A stretch of DNA of 64,000 nucleotides from CAWAYH01 sp963786195 (GTDB taxonomy: Bacteria > Acidobacteriota > Vicinamibacteria > Vicinamibacterales > 2-12-FULL-66-21): the NCBI GenBank assembly GCA_963786195.1, contig CAWAYH010000006.1:558001-622000 (forward strand), read 5' to 3'. Every line of letters starts with the position of its first letter. Position 1 is the first letter of the stretch. Below the pieces are notes generated by a model that saw only the letters and a program-made list of their open reading frames with translations, did no database searches and was not told the DNA's origin. The translations under genes and the position numbers were made by a program. Of the stretch, positions 38,930-48,295 are shown piece after piece.

Positions 38930-40087
38930 TCACGTTCCGCGCTCCGCTGCCGAGTTGGCGAGCACTCGTTCGTAGTGTCTTTCGTACATCGGGACGACGC
39001 GATCGGAGCAGAAGCGTTCGCGGACGTGGCGGCTCGCGGCCTGTGCGATGCGGTCGTGGAGCGCGTCGTCGGTCAACAGCGCGACGAGACTGTCCGTCAT
39101 CCCGGCGCGATCCTCGGGCGCGTGGAGGAATCCGGTGACCCCGTGCTCGATGACTTCCGGCAGGCCGCCAACGTTCGACGCCACCACCGGCACCTCGCAG
39201 GCCATCGCCTCCAGCGCGGCCAGGCCGAAGCTCTCCTGCGCTGACGGAAGCAGGAACGCGTCCGCCACCGAGAGCAACGGGATCACCGCCTCCTGCGCGC
39301 CGAGCGCGTCCACGAGCGGCGAGATGCCGAGATCGCGGCCCAGTTTATACACCGTGCTCAACTCGGGACCGTCGCCGACCAGCACCAGCCTCGACCTCAC
39401 GCGGCGGCTGACCTCGGCGAAGACCTCCATCACCGTATCGATCCGCTTGACCGGCCGGAAGTTCGAGACATGGATCACCAGCTTCGTGTCCTCGTCCTTG
39501 GCGAGCCGCTGACGCAGGGCGGCAATCGGTTTGCGCTGATACTGCGCGCAGTCGAGGAAGTTCGGGATCACGTCGATCTCGCGGCGAACCGACAGCACGC
39601 GTTGCGTGGCCGTGCGCAGGCTCTCGGAGACGGTCGTCACGCCATCCGATCGTTCGATCGAGTACGCGACGATCTCCGAGTACGACGGGTCGCTGCCGAC
39701 GAGCGTGATGTCCGTCCCGTGCAGGGTCGTGACGATGCGCGGGGTCGTCGTGCCGCCGGCGGATTCGACCACCTGCTTCGATAGCAGCGCTACCGTCGCG
39801 TGGGGGACGGCATAGTGGGCGTGGATGATGTCGAGCCGGAATTCACGCGCCACCTGCACGACCTTGTTGGCCAGCGACAGCATGTACTGCGGTTCACGAA
39901 ACAACGGATAACTCGGCGTGTGGACCTGGTGAAACGCGAGGCCGGCGTGGAACTCCGGGAGCCTGAACGGCGGATCCGTGCTGACGAGATGGACCTGATG
40001 CCCCCGGTCCGCGAGCGCCTTGCCCAGTTCCGTCGCGACGATGCCGCTGCCGCCGACCGAGGCGTAGCAGATGATGCCGATATTCAC
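38930..40087 (-). CDS. bshA: N-acetyl-alpha-D-glucosaminyl L-malate synthase (bacillithiol step 1)
   Basis: The GT4 enzyme has the N-terminal GSGIVATELGKALADRGHQVHLVS, the nucleotide-sugar motif HGTDITLVGSDPSYSE, DVIPNFLDCAQYQ and ESFGLAALEAMACEVPVVASNVGGLPEV with the EX7E glutamates. These blocks match BshA closely; it makes GlcNAc-malate from UDP-GlcNAc and malate. A GTG at 40087 is the only start before an in-frame stop four codons upstream. The bases immediately before it are a heptamer array with no Shine-Dalgarno match. bshB1 lies upstream, 73 bases away, on the same strand. Confidence 0.93.
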   Translation of the reverse strand: MNIGIICYASVGGSGIVATELGKALADRGHQVHLVSTDPPFRLPEFHAGLAFHQVHTPSYPLFREPQYMLSLANKVVQVAREFRLDIIHAHYAVPHATVALLSKQVVESAGGTTTPRIVTTLHGTDITLVGSDPSYSEIVAYSIERSDGVTTVSESLRTATQRVLSVRREIDVIPNFLDCAQYQRKPIAALRQRLAKDEDTKLVIHVSNFRPVKRIDTVMEVFAEVSRRVRSRLVLVGDGPELSTVYKLGRDLGISPLVDALGAQEAVIPLLSVADAFLLPSAQESFGLAALEAMACEVPVVASNVGGLPEVIEHGVTGFLHAPEDRAGMTDSLVALLTDDALHDRIAQAASRHVRERFCSDRVVPMYERHYERVLANSAAERGT

Positions 40088-40142
40088 GGTTGTCGGTTAT
40101 CGGTTGTCGGTTATCGGTTGTCGGTTATCGGTTATCGGTTCG
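40087..40142. repeat. Heptamer array abutting the bshA start codon
   Basis: Seven copies of CGGTT(G/A)T and one partial copy run from 40087 to 40142, ending at the bshA GTG. The G/A variant alternates regularly in the first six copies. No ribosome-binding site is visible between array and start. Confidence 0.85.
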
Positions 40143-40160
40143 GGTGTTTGGTTCGTGGGT

Positions 40161-40871
40161 TCAGGTGCGAAAGAGATTCGGTCGGAGGATCGGATCCTTG
40201 ACGACGAGGCCCTCAGCAAACGCGACGCCGGCGAGCGCGCCGAACTGGGCGTCGCGGCTTTCGATGAGCTGTTGAAAGCGCGGTGACGTCAACCGTGTGT
40301 CGACGGCTGCCGAGGCGCTGGCCTGAAACTGACTCGCGTGGCAGGCGAGCGCGCGCCGCTTCACCTCGTACTGCTCCGATACATCGACGACGAACGACGG
40401 CGTCGTCGAGTCGTTGATGAAGTAGTAACAGACCCACTCGGGCTTCCACGCTTCGCCGCCGGCCTCGTACCGGCGAAGGCCGGCATTGAACACCGCCTCG
40501 GTGAGCACGTGGCTCGCGTCGACGTGGTCGGGATGACGATCGGACCAGTACGGCACCGCCACCGCGCGGGGCTTTGCCTGACGAACAAGCGCGGCAGCCG
40601 CGCGGACGCGATCCGGATCGCGACCAATTGCCCGATCGACCCACCGCAGGTTGACCCGCCACGTCGCACCCAGCACTGCCCGCGCCGCCTCGGCCTCGGC
40701 CAGCCGCTCCTCCACCGTGCCGTTGCTCCCCATCTCGCCAGCCGTCAGATCGCACAGGCCCACCCGAAAACCGTCAGCCGCATGCTTCGCGACGACGCCC
40801 CCAAGACCGATCTCGATGTCATCAGGGTGCGGGCCAAAGACGAGCAGGTCGACCGCGCTCGGTGCCCTCAT
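40161..40871 (-). CDS. bshB1: N-acetyl-alpha-D-glucosaminyl L-malate deacetylase (bacillithiol step 2)
   Basis: The PIG-L/LmbE-fold enzyme of 236 residues shows VFGPHPDDIEIGLGG (zinc-binding His and Asp-Asp), LTAGEMGSNG and DRHPDHVDAS (third zinc ligand and catalytic region). It deacetylates GlcNAc-malate for bacillithiol. The ATG at 40871 overlaps the TGA of the serine hydrolase gene (ATGA), so the two are translationally coupled. A frame fuses through from that upstream gene by chance and should not be read as one protein. bshC, the ligase, is not in the window. Confidence 0.92.
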   Translation of the reverse strand: MRAPSAVDLLVFGPHPDDIEIGLGGVVAKHAADGFRVGLCDLTAGEMGSNGTVEERLAEAEAARAVLGATWRVNLRWVDRAIGRDPDRVRAAAALVRQAKPRAVAVPYWSDRHPDHVDASHVLTEAVFNAGLRRYEAGGEAWKPEWVCYYFINDSTTPSFVVDVSEQYEVKRRALACHASQFQASASAAVDTRLTSPRFQQLIESRDAQFGALAGVAFAEGLVVKDPILRPNLFRT

Positions 40872-42101
40872 CTCGAAGACGAGGTGCCTCTTGCGCCGAG
40901 GACCTGGCCGATGAATTCGTTGAACGCGCGCTGCTGGATCCAGCGGACGACGATGACGAGGTCGTTCTCCCAGTCGATGTAGATGATGTTGCTGCCGTTG
41001 CCCTGGAACGTGACGGCCGACGCCGGTGCATTCGAGAACGGCTTGCGATCCGTGTTCAGGAACCAGTTCATGTAGCCGTAGGTTCGGTTCGCCGGACCCG
41101 GCGTGCGCGCCATCTCGATCCACTTCGGCGACACGATCTGACGATCCTTCCACTTGCCGTTGCGGAGGAACAGGTAGCCGAAGCGCGCCATGTCGCGCGC
41201 GGAGATGAACATCCCGCCGCCCCAGTGGCCCCCGCCCGTCATCGACTGGAGCTTCCGGCCGTCGATGTCGACCCAGGAGTTCTCGTAGCCGTGCCACCGC
41301 CAGGTGCTCGACGCGCCGATCGGCTCCATGATCTCTTCGCGCAGCACTTCCGGCAGGGGCCGGCGAATGACCTGCAGCGCGGCGAGCGCGAGCACGTTGA
41401 CGCGGACGTCGTTGTACTTGTATCGCGTTCCCGGTTCGCTCAGTTTCCGGTTCGGCCCAGTCCGCGGGCGTCGCGCCTTCGGGACGATCCGCCCAGTCGG
41501 GTTTGCCCCACAGCGTGCCCTGCCAGTCGCTGGTCTGTCGCAGCAGGTGCTCCCACGTGATTTTGGAATTGTGCGGCCCCTCGAAGAGGTCGACGCCGGG
41601 CGGCATGTAGTCCTTCGCGAGATCGGTGACGTCGCGGATGAGCCCCTTTTGCCACGCGAGACCGACCACCGTCGACAGGAAGCTCTTCGTCACGCTGAAG
41701 GTCATGTCGACGCGCGTCGTCTCGCCCCACTCCGCGACGATCTGGCCGCGGTGCACGATGATGCCGTTCAGCGCGCCGCGCGCCTTGACGGGACCGATGG
41801 GCGTATCGAACGGCTCGCGCGCGCCGAACGTGCTCGCGAGATCCACCATGAGATCCTTCGTCGCAGGATTCTCGCTGGCGATCGCCAGCTTGATGGCCGC
41901 GTCGAGCTTCGAGGCGTCCCAGCCGACGTCCGCCGGCGTTTTCTGCTGCCATTCGAAGCGCTCGGGGTAGTAGATTGCCGGCGCCGCAGGTGTCGGCTTC
42001 GCCTGCTGGCGTGCCGGCTGCGCCATCGCCAGCGTGGTCAGCAGAGCCACGGCGCTGCCCGTGGCGATGAGTCGCAGACGAAGAGATAAAGGGTGCAACA
42101 T
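40868..42101 (-). CDS. Exported serine hydrolase (beta-lactamase class C/AmpH-like), one frameshift
   Basis: A signal peptide (RLIATGSAVALLTTLAMA) leads to IVHRGQIVAEWG, then FSVTKSFLSTVVGLAWQKGLI, with the SxxK motif STVTKS-type nucleophile, and the later GGGHWGGGMFISARDMARFGYLFL with SNAPASAVTFQGNGSNIIYIDWEND. This is the penicillin-binding-like serine hydrolase family. One extra G at about 41450 breaks PDWADRPEG... from EPGTRYKYNDV. Its 3' end overlaps bshB1 by four bases. The related gene at 42314 faces away from it. Its substrate is unknown. Confidence 0.85.
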
Positions 42102-42170
42102 CGTGCGATCGGCCTCCGTCATGCTGCCGCGCGAGCGGCGCACGCGGATTATGACACGGAGGGGGACACT

Positions 42171-42285
42171 CTCTGGCTCTGGGCTCTGGGCTCTGGGCTC
42201 TGGGCTCTGGGCTCTGGGCTCTGGGCTCTGGGCTCTGGAGAAACCCAGAGCCTAGAGCCAAGAGCCTAGAGCCTAGAGCCTCATG
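42171..42285. repeat. Heptamer array and inverted half between divergent serine hydrolase genes
   Basis: Eight perfect copies of GGGCTCT occupy 42181-42236, preceded by a diverged copy and followed by an inverted arm with CCCAGAGCC and TAGAGCC units (42243-42280). The region can form a long hairpin. It separates the two serine hydrolase start codons, so the two promoters must lie in or beside it. Confidence 0.85.
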
Positions 42286-42313
42286 TAACATGCTCGCCGC
42301 GGGGAGGGCCTTC

Positions 42314-43755
42314 ATGCGCTCGATTCGTTCTTCACACGCACACGTCACGCTCGCGGCGATCGGGCTCCTGACCGTCTCGCTCGCGCCGCACGCGATGCAG
42401 ACCGGAGCGCCTCAGCAGGTACCCGCGCCCGTCGGCACACGCACCGAGCTGGGCCTCGCCGGCTTCGCGAAGGTGCTCTGCTCGGCCGTCTTCGTCTCCG
42501 GCCGTCAGCCGGAAGAAGCCGCCCGCAACAGCGCGTACTGGTTCATGCCGAACGAGGAGCAGGACAAGGTCACCTGGACGCTCGAGCGCGATCAGAAGTT
42601 CGTGCGCGCGCGTTCGGAGCCACGACTCGTGAAGCGCGGTTCTACGGCGACCAGGGCTGCATCATCCAGACGCCCGGCAAGCCGGGGATTCACTTCAAGC
42701 CGGTGCCGGTCACCACGACCCTGCCCGACTCCGCGTCGCAGGCGTGGCCGATGGGCGATCGTCCCGACAGCGAGCCGCTGCCGACAGGGATCGACAAGGC
42801 CAGGCTCGACGCCGCGGTCAACGAGGCATTCGCTGATCCCTCGGCGCTGACCGCGGCCTTCCTCGTCCTCTACAAGGGCCGCATCGTGGCCGAGCGGTAC
42901 ATGCCAGGCGTCACCAGGGACATGCAGCTCGAGAGCTGGTCCATGGGCAAGAGCATCACGTCCACGCTCTTCGCGCTACTCGTGAAGGACGGCACCTACA
43001 CGCTCGAGCAGCCCGCGCCCGTGCCGCTGTGGCGGACGGCCAGCGACGACCGCTCGACGATCCGGAACATGGATCTGCTGCGGATGAGCGCCGGCCTGCG
43101 GTTTCTCGCCGAACAGGATCCGGACTACACGCCGGACAAGGGATACCCGGATCATTTCTATATCTACACGGGAGCCGTGGACGCATTCGAGTACTCGATC
43201 AACCGGCCGCTGCAGTTCGCGCCGAACACGGTCGGGCGCTATCGCAACTGCGATCCGCTGACGATTGGGTACCTGATCAAGGAAGCCGTGAAGAAACGCG
43301 GTCAGGAATACCTGGCCTGGCCCCAGCGCGCGCTCTTCGACACCATCGGCATTCGTCGTCAGGTGCTCGAAACCGATCCGTACGGCAACTTCCTGTTGAC
43401 GGGCTACGACTACGGGACCGCGCGGAACTGGGCGCGGATCGGCCTGCTTTATGTGCGCGACGGGATGTGGAACGGCACGCGGATCCTGCCGGAAGGATGG
43501 GCGAAGTTCGTGGGGACGCCGGCACCCGCGTGGAAGCAGAACAATTACGGCGGCCTCTTCTGGGTCAACGGGGACGGCCGGTGGAATCTCCCCCGCGATG
43601 CGTATTACGCGGCGGGCGCCGGCGGCCAGAATACGTGGGTCGTGCCGTCGCACGATCTGGTCATCGTGCGGATGGGCCATATGCGCGGCGCGGGTGCGTC
43701 ACGTCGTCCGACGAACGCGGCACTGAAAATGGTCATGGAGGCAGTCGGCGGATAG
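42314..43755 (+). CDS. Exported serine hydrolase (beta-lactamase class C/EstB-like), one frameshift
   Basis: The signal peptide (THAHVTLAAIGLLTVSLAP-like helix) is followed by a long N-region and the serine hydrolase core: AAFLVLYKGRIVAERY, LESWSMGKSITSTLFALLVKDG (SMGK nucleophile motif), RNMDLLRMSAGL, GRYRNCDPLTIGYLIKE and YAAGAGGQNTWVVPSHDLVIVRMG (the late H/KTG-like region). The frame breaks at about 42606 in a GCGCGCGCG run; loss of one base or gain of two would explain it. A GGGGAGGG ribosome site precedes ATG 42314. It resembles the 40868 gene but is longer. Confidence 0.85.
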
Positions 43756-43756
43756 C

Positions 43757-44007
43757 GGGGACACTCAAACGGGACAGTCACGTTTGACTGTCCCCGAACT
43801 TTCAAGGCCGGGCGCCGAGCGCCGAGCGCCGATCTAGGGCAGTTTGCTTGTCGCGTACGGGTTGGGGACACTCAAACGTGACTGTCCCGTTTGAGTGTCC
43901 CCGAAGTTCCGAGCGCCGGGCCCGAGCCCGAGCGCGGATCTAGGGCAGTTTCTTGTCGCGTACGGGTTGGGGACACTCAAACGTGACTGTCCCGTTTGAG
44001 TGTCCCC
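43757..44007. repeat. Three 39-bp REP palindromes in head-to-tail and inverted order
   Basis: Three copies of a 39-base palindrome with arms GGGGACACTCAAACG and CGTTTGAGTGTCCCC lie at 43757-43795, 43864-43902 and 43969-44007. Copies two and three have loop TGACTGTCC and are direct repeats with a 105-base period, sharing a flank GATCTAGGGCAGTTT. Copy one has loop GGACAGTCA, its reverse complement, and one mismatch in an arm. They fill the whole gap between convergent genes. Confidence 0.9.
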
Positions 44008-44008
44008 G

Positions 44009-45143
44009 TCAGGGCAGCACGAGCCGGCCGTCCTTGACGAGCGTCTGACCGCCGGCGACGACCGTCGCGTCAGCGAAGAAGTTCCACCGCACCGTCCCGC
44101 CACCGACAGCGCCGCCCAGCTCCTCGTTGTCGCCAAGGCTCATCCTGACCACGCCGGCGCCGTACCCGTAGTACGGGACGACGCTGTCGCCGGGCCGCAT
44201 GACCAGCTTCGGGTTGAAACCCAGGCAGAACTCGCGGAAGTTCCTGAGCGGCGGGTTGGACGCCAGCCACGCGTCGAGCTCGGCCTGACCATCGCCGGCC
44301 GTCGCCTTGACGATGCGGCCGCGATCGAATTCGAGCCGGACGCGACCCGCGCGCGCAGTCGTTGACGGGTACAGCGCCGCAAACGCGATGACTCCGCTGA
44401 CGGATGCCTCGATCGGCGCGACGCGCAGGATGCCGGCGGGCAGCTCGATGTGCCGATCGATCCGCATGCGCGCCTGCGACACGCGAAGACGTGAGGCGTC
44501 GCCATCCTGCCTGTTGAACGGACGGGCGCCGGTCCGGAATCGGATGTCGGTGCCGGGCGGGGTCGTGACGCGGACATCTCCGGCCGAGAGCAGCGCGATC
44601 GCGCGGACCATCTGCGCGCTGAGCGCGCCGTAGTCAATCTCCAGCGCGTCGAAGTACTGCCGATCCCGCTCCGGCGTGTGCGTCGTCGGCATCGAATCAA
44701 GATTGCGGGTGCCATCCGACCAGTGAAAGTGGATTTCCCGCCGCGCGCCGCCCTGGTCGACCCATCGCGCGAGCAGGACGCGCTGGTCGTCGCCCGTCAG
44801 CGTGGCGGACGCGGGCAGCCAGACGTAGACGTCGGTCTGCGCGAGGCGCTGCTCGAGATCGGAGGCGGGTCCATAGGCCAGCGTCTCGACCGTTCGCGCC
44901 GGCACGCTCGAGCGACTCGCGAACGATGGGTTCCAGCTCGGGCATCGTGTTGCGGTCGACACGGAGCATGACGCGCTCGCCCTGGCCGACCTTCAGCGCG
45001 CGCACGATGTGCGCGGCCATCTGCGCGTACTCGCCGGACTGAGCGGACTGCGCGGTCATCGCCATCGGCCCCGAAAGAGCGCGGCCATCGACGGAGGTCA
45101 GCGAGATGACGAGCACGACGTATGTCGCCGCCCTCACAGTCAT
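44009..45143 (-). CDS. Exported M29-like aminopeptidase (one frameshift)
   Basis: A signal peptide (TYVVLVISLTSVDGRALS) is followed by AAHIVRALKVGQGERVMLRVDR and PELEPIVRESLERAGATVETLAYG, an N-domain of the AmpS/AmpT M29 type, and then REIHFHWSDGTRNLDSMP, IDRHIELPAGILRVAPIEASVSGV and LGDNEELGGAVGGG near the C-terminus, with acidic and His residues that match the dinuclear metal site in order. M29 enzymes are thermostable aminopeptidases, normally cytoplasmic; export here is odd. One extra A at about 44904 breaks the frame at GCGACGGTC. It is the last gene of the operon with the DinB and LolA-like genes. Confidence 0.78.
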
Positions 45144-45147
45144 GACG

Positions 45148-45687
45148 TCAGGCAACCGCTCGTCGAATCCGCGCCAGCTGAGCGAGGTGCATCAGATCGT
45201 GACCCGCATACAGGCGCCGTTGATGCTCGAGGCTCTCCTCGCCGCGCTCGATGTGCACGCCGACCCGCTTCAGATCCGCTGGCGATGCGCGTTCGAGCAG
45301 GCGCAGGTTCGCGCGGCGCAGCGTGACGAACTCCTCCAGCGCCTGTGCCGGATCCGAATCGGCGTAGCGCAGCCGCTCCGCCCAACGGTCCTGGTCGTAC
45401 CCGGTGAGCGTCGGACGGTCCTGCGCGAGGATCAGGCGCAGACGCCACCCCCACACCAGCTCCGAGTCCGCCAGATGCTGCAGGACCTGGCCGATGGACC
45501 ACTTGCCCGGTCGCTCGGGCTGTCGCAGCTTCCCCGTCGAAATGCCGTCGATCGCCTTTCGCAGAGCCGACGGCGTCTCACGCAGAACCGTCAACGGCTC
45601 CTTGTCGCCCAGGAGATCGAGGATCGCGGCCACATACGCAGCCGCGTGCTCGGCTGCGCCATCTGCGGGATTCGTAAATACGGACAT
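45148..45687 (-). CDS. DinB-like metalloprotein
   Basis: This 179-residue four-helix protein has WSIGQVLQHLADSELVWGWRLRLIL, with a metal His, and HDLMHLAQLARIRRAV at the C-terminus with the second and third histidines. It is the DinB/DUF664 type related to mycothiol- and bacillithiol-dependent enzymes and to damage-inducible DinB. It starts at ATG 45687, ten bases after the upstream gene, and ends four bases before the M29 gene. The pairing with the bsh cluster at 38.4-40.9 kb suggests a second thiol-linked enzyme, but this is a guess. Confidence 0.87.
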   Translation of the reverse strand: MSVFTNPADGAAEHAAAYVAAILDLLGDKEPLTVLRETPSALRKAIDGISTGKLRQPERPGKWSIGQVLQHLADSELVWGWRLRLILAQDRPTLTGYDQDRWAERLRYADSDPAQALEEFVTLRRANLRLLERASPADLKRVGVHIERGEESLEHQRRLYAGHDLMHLAQLARIRRAVA

Positions 45688-45697
45688 GATTGTTCAG

Positions 45698-46548
45698 CTA
45701 CTTTATAACCGTATCCACCGCGACCGTGAACTTGCGGAAATTCGAATACGTCGCCTTGCCGTCGATCGTCAGCCCGCCTTTCAACTTGTAGCTCTCGTCA
45801 TCGACGCGGGAACCCAGACCTCGATGCCCGGCTGTGCAGCGTAGGTGACCCTGATAACGGCATCGTTTGCCGGCGACCTGAGAACCATCTCCGTCTGGAC
45901 GATGCGGCCCGAGGCCGGTTCGATCCAGAATTTCCCGGCCACCGGCGTGTCATCGATGGTCTTGACCATTCGCGGCGTGGCATGCTCCACGTACTTGAGC
46001 TGCACGACCTGATTGTCAGCGACCATCTTCAGCCCTTCCGTCCGGAACGTCAGCCTGTCCTGCAGGTCCCGCCGCAGGAATGCCAGCGCCAGTGTCGGCA
46101 GGTTGAGGGTCCGAATCAGCGTGCCGTCCTGCATGCCGAGGTTGAAGCGCGCGCTCTCTTCCACGATGAGCTTCGCCTGCGCGAGCGTATCCTCTGTCGG
46201 ACTCAGAAACAGCTTGTAGAGCCGCTCGTTGCGGTCGCGGACGGCCCGGCCGTCGACCTCGAACACGTCGCGAAAGTTCACCCAACCGTTTTGCTTGGTG
46301 CGAATCAGGAGGACGTCCGATCGAAGTCGCCTGGTCGTCAGGCGGCTTCTCAGGACGTTGTTCGACATCTGCACATACCGCTCTTCCGAAACGACGCCGG
46401 AGAACTGTCGTTCGTATTCGTCGATGTAGTCGGCGGCGCGCCGCAGCAGCTCGTCGACCGGTGGCGGCGCTTGACCGCCGGCGGTTGCAATCCCGCAGAG
46501 CGCGGCGGCGGCGAGGGCGGCGATCCAGGCTCGAGAGCGCACGACCAT
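45698..46548 (-). CDS. Exported LolA-like protein (one frameshift hides its C-terminus)
   Basis: Signal peptide (RAWIAALAAAALCGIATA) then PPVDELLRRAADYIDEYERQFSGVVSEERYVQMSNN, a conserved acidobacterial N-motif, RLRSDVLLIRTKQNGWVNFRDVFEVDGRAV, and RMVKTIDDTPVAGKFWIEPASGRIVQTEMVL. As read, the frame ends near 45781. The next bases still code: after restoring one base near 45806 they give YKLKGGLTIDGKATYSNF and VDTVIK before a TAG at 45698. So about 27 codons are outside the broken frame. Unknown function; the fold is LolA-like with a C-terminal beta strand. Confidence 0.78.
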
Positions 46549-46632
46549 ACATTAACGGACAATCTTGCCGGCCGCTGCTGTCAATGCCAGAATAGCCGGC
46601 CGACCCATTTCACCGCGGAGCAGACCAGAATC

Positions 46633-48288
46633 ATGATGCGACTCTACGGGCTTCTCGTGCTGTTCTTTGTCGTCGCCGGCGCGTCGTTCATCGCCGGCGC
46701 CGCGATCGGGCCTACCCAGGACGACCCCTGGCGGAGCCGACCGGAACGCACGAACTTCGAGGAAACCAGCCGGCTCGAGGATGTCACCGCGTTCCTGACC
46801 GCGCTCTCCGCCAAGTCTCCGCTGGTGCGGGTGCAGAACTTCGGCACGACGGAACAGGGACGGCCGATGCTGCTCGTGACGCTGTCCAACCCCGCGGTCG
46901 CCCGGCCGGCTGACCGTCCCGCGGGGCGACCCGTGGTTTTCCTGCTCGCCAACATCCACGGCGGCGAGGTCGAAGGCAAGGAAGCGGTCCAGGTCCTGAT
47001 GCGCCGACTGACCGACGGCGACCTCCGGCCGTTGCTCGACCGGATGGTGATCGTCATCGCGCCGATCTACAACGTCGACGGCAACGAGGCCATCGACGTC
47101 ATGAACCGGACGCAGCAGTACGGTCCGATCGCGGGCGTGGGCCGCCGCGAGAACGCGAAGAGCCTCGATCTGAACCGCGACTACATGAAACTGGAATCCG
47201 TGGAGGCCCGTGCGCTGGCGGCCGCGTTCACGGCGTGGGATCCGCACTTGATGGTCGACCTGCACACGACCAACGGGTCGTACCACGGCTATCACCTGAC
47301 GCAGTCCATCCCGCTCAATCTTTCGCTCAGCCCGCGGATCCTGAACTATCACCGCGAGACGATGATGCCGGCGATCATGAAATCGCTCGAAGCGCGCCAC
47401 AAGGTGCGCGCCTATTACTACGGCAACTTCGGCCGCGGCAACGCCCCCGCCGGAGAGATGCGCCGCTGGAACGCCTTCGATCATCGCCCCCGTGCCGGTC
47501 AGAACTACGTCGGCTTCCGGAACCGGCTGACGATCCTCTCGGAGGCGTACTCCTATCTGTCGTTCAAGCGACGCATCGAGGTCACCGAACAGTTCGTCGA
47601 GGAGATCCTCAAGTATGTCGACGCGCACCGGGAGGAGATCGTGCAGTTGACCAGAGCGCTCGATCAGGAGTGGGTCAGGCGGGCGCAGGCGTCGGCAGAG
47701 ATCCCGCTCGGCGTCGAATACGAAATGCGTCCGCTGCCCAAGCCCGTCCCGATTCTGGTGGGCAAAGTGAAGCAGGAGGTCAATCCGCGGAACAACCGGC
47801 CGATGACCGTGGCGCTGGAGGACGAGTACGCGCCGGAGCCGATGCTCGACTATGCGGTCTTTGCACCGACACGCACCGTGCCCCTGGCGCGGGTGTATGT
47901 GCTACCGAGCGATCCGGCTTTCGAGCTGGTGATCGAGAAGGTCAAACAGCACGGGATCACGGTCGACGAGCTGACGGCGCCACTCACGACAGACGTCTCG
48001 AGCTTCGTCGTCGATGCGATCACCAAGCGGCCCCAGGCGTTCCAGGGCCACAACGAAGTCTCGCTCAAGGGCCGCTACGTCAGCGAGAAGGCCACGCTGC
48101 CCGCCGGCACCCGCGTCGTCATTCTGGGGCAGCCGCTGGGCCTGCTGGCCGCTTACCTCCTCGAGCCCGAGAGCGACGACGGGCTGACGAACTGGAACTT
48201 CCTGGATCCCTGGCTCGAGGTCGGCAAGCCAGCGCCGATCCGGAAGGTCATGACCAACGTGAAGGTTGTCACGAAGAGAGTGCCGTAG
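46633..48288 (+). CDS. Exported M14 zinc carboxypeptidase
   Basis: The 551-residue protein has a signal anchor (RLYGLLVLFFVVAGASFIAGAA). Zinc ligands are HGGEVEGKE (His, Glu) and a later VDLHTTNG (His), with SLDLNRDYMKLE in between and LTILSEAYSYLSFKRR as the catalytic-Glu region. These match the M14 carboxypeptidase/succinylglutamate-desuccinylase superfamily. A C-terminal 200-residue region (VPILVGKVKQEVNPRNNRPMTVALEDEYAPEPML) looks like an added beta domain. It removes C-terminal residues from peptides or peptidoglycan. Start ATG 46633; divergent from the LolA-like gene. Confidence 0.92.
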   Translation: MMRLYGLLVLFFVVAGASFIAGAAIGPTQDDPWRSRPERTNFEETSRLEDVTAFLTALSAKSPLVRVQNFGTTEQGRPMLLVTLSNPAVARPADRPAGRPVVFLLANIHGGEVEGKEAVQVLMRRLTDGDLRPLLDRMVIVIAPIYNVDGNEAIDVMNRTQQYGPIAGVGRRENAKSLDLNRDYMKLESVEARALAAAFTAWDPHLMVDLHTTNGSYHGYHLTQSIPLNLSLSPRILNYHRETMMPAIMKSLEARHKVRAYYYGNFGRGNAPAGEMRRWNAFDHRPRAGQNYVGFRNRLTILSEAYSYLSFKRRIEVTEQFVEEILKYVDAHREEIVQLTRALDQEWVRRAQASAEIPLGVEYEMRPLPKPVPILVGKVKQEVNPRNNRPMTVALEDEYAPEPMLDYAVFAPTRTVPLARVYVLPSDPAFELVIEKVKQHGITVDELTAPLTTDVSSFVVDAITKRPQAFQGHNEVSLKGRYVSEKATLPAGTRVVILGQPLGLLAAYLLEPESDDGLTNWNFLDPWLEVGKPAPIRKVMTNVKVVTKRVP

Positions 48289-48295
48289 CTCGGGG

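Noticed and set aside
40161..42143. A 660-residue apparent fusion of serine hydrolase and bshB1
   Set aside because: The middle 200 residues are a wrong-frame translation caused by an extra base near 41450; the two proteins overlap only by ATGA.
40087..42285. Heptamer arrays as CRISPR
   Set aside because: Repeat units are 7 bases with no spacers and no cas genes.
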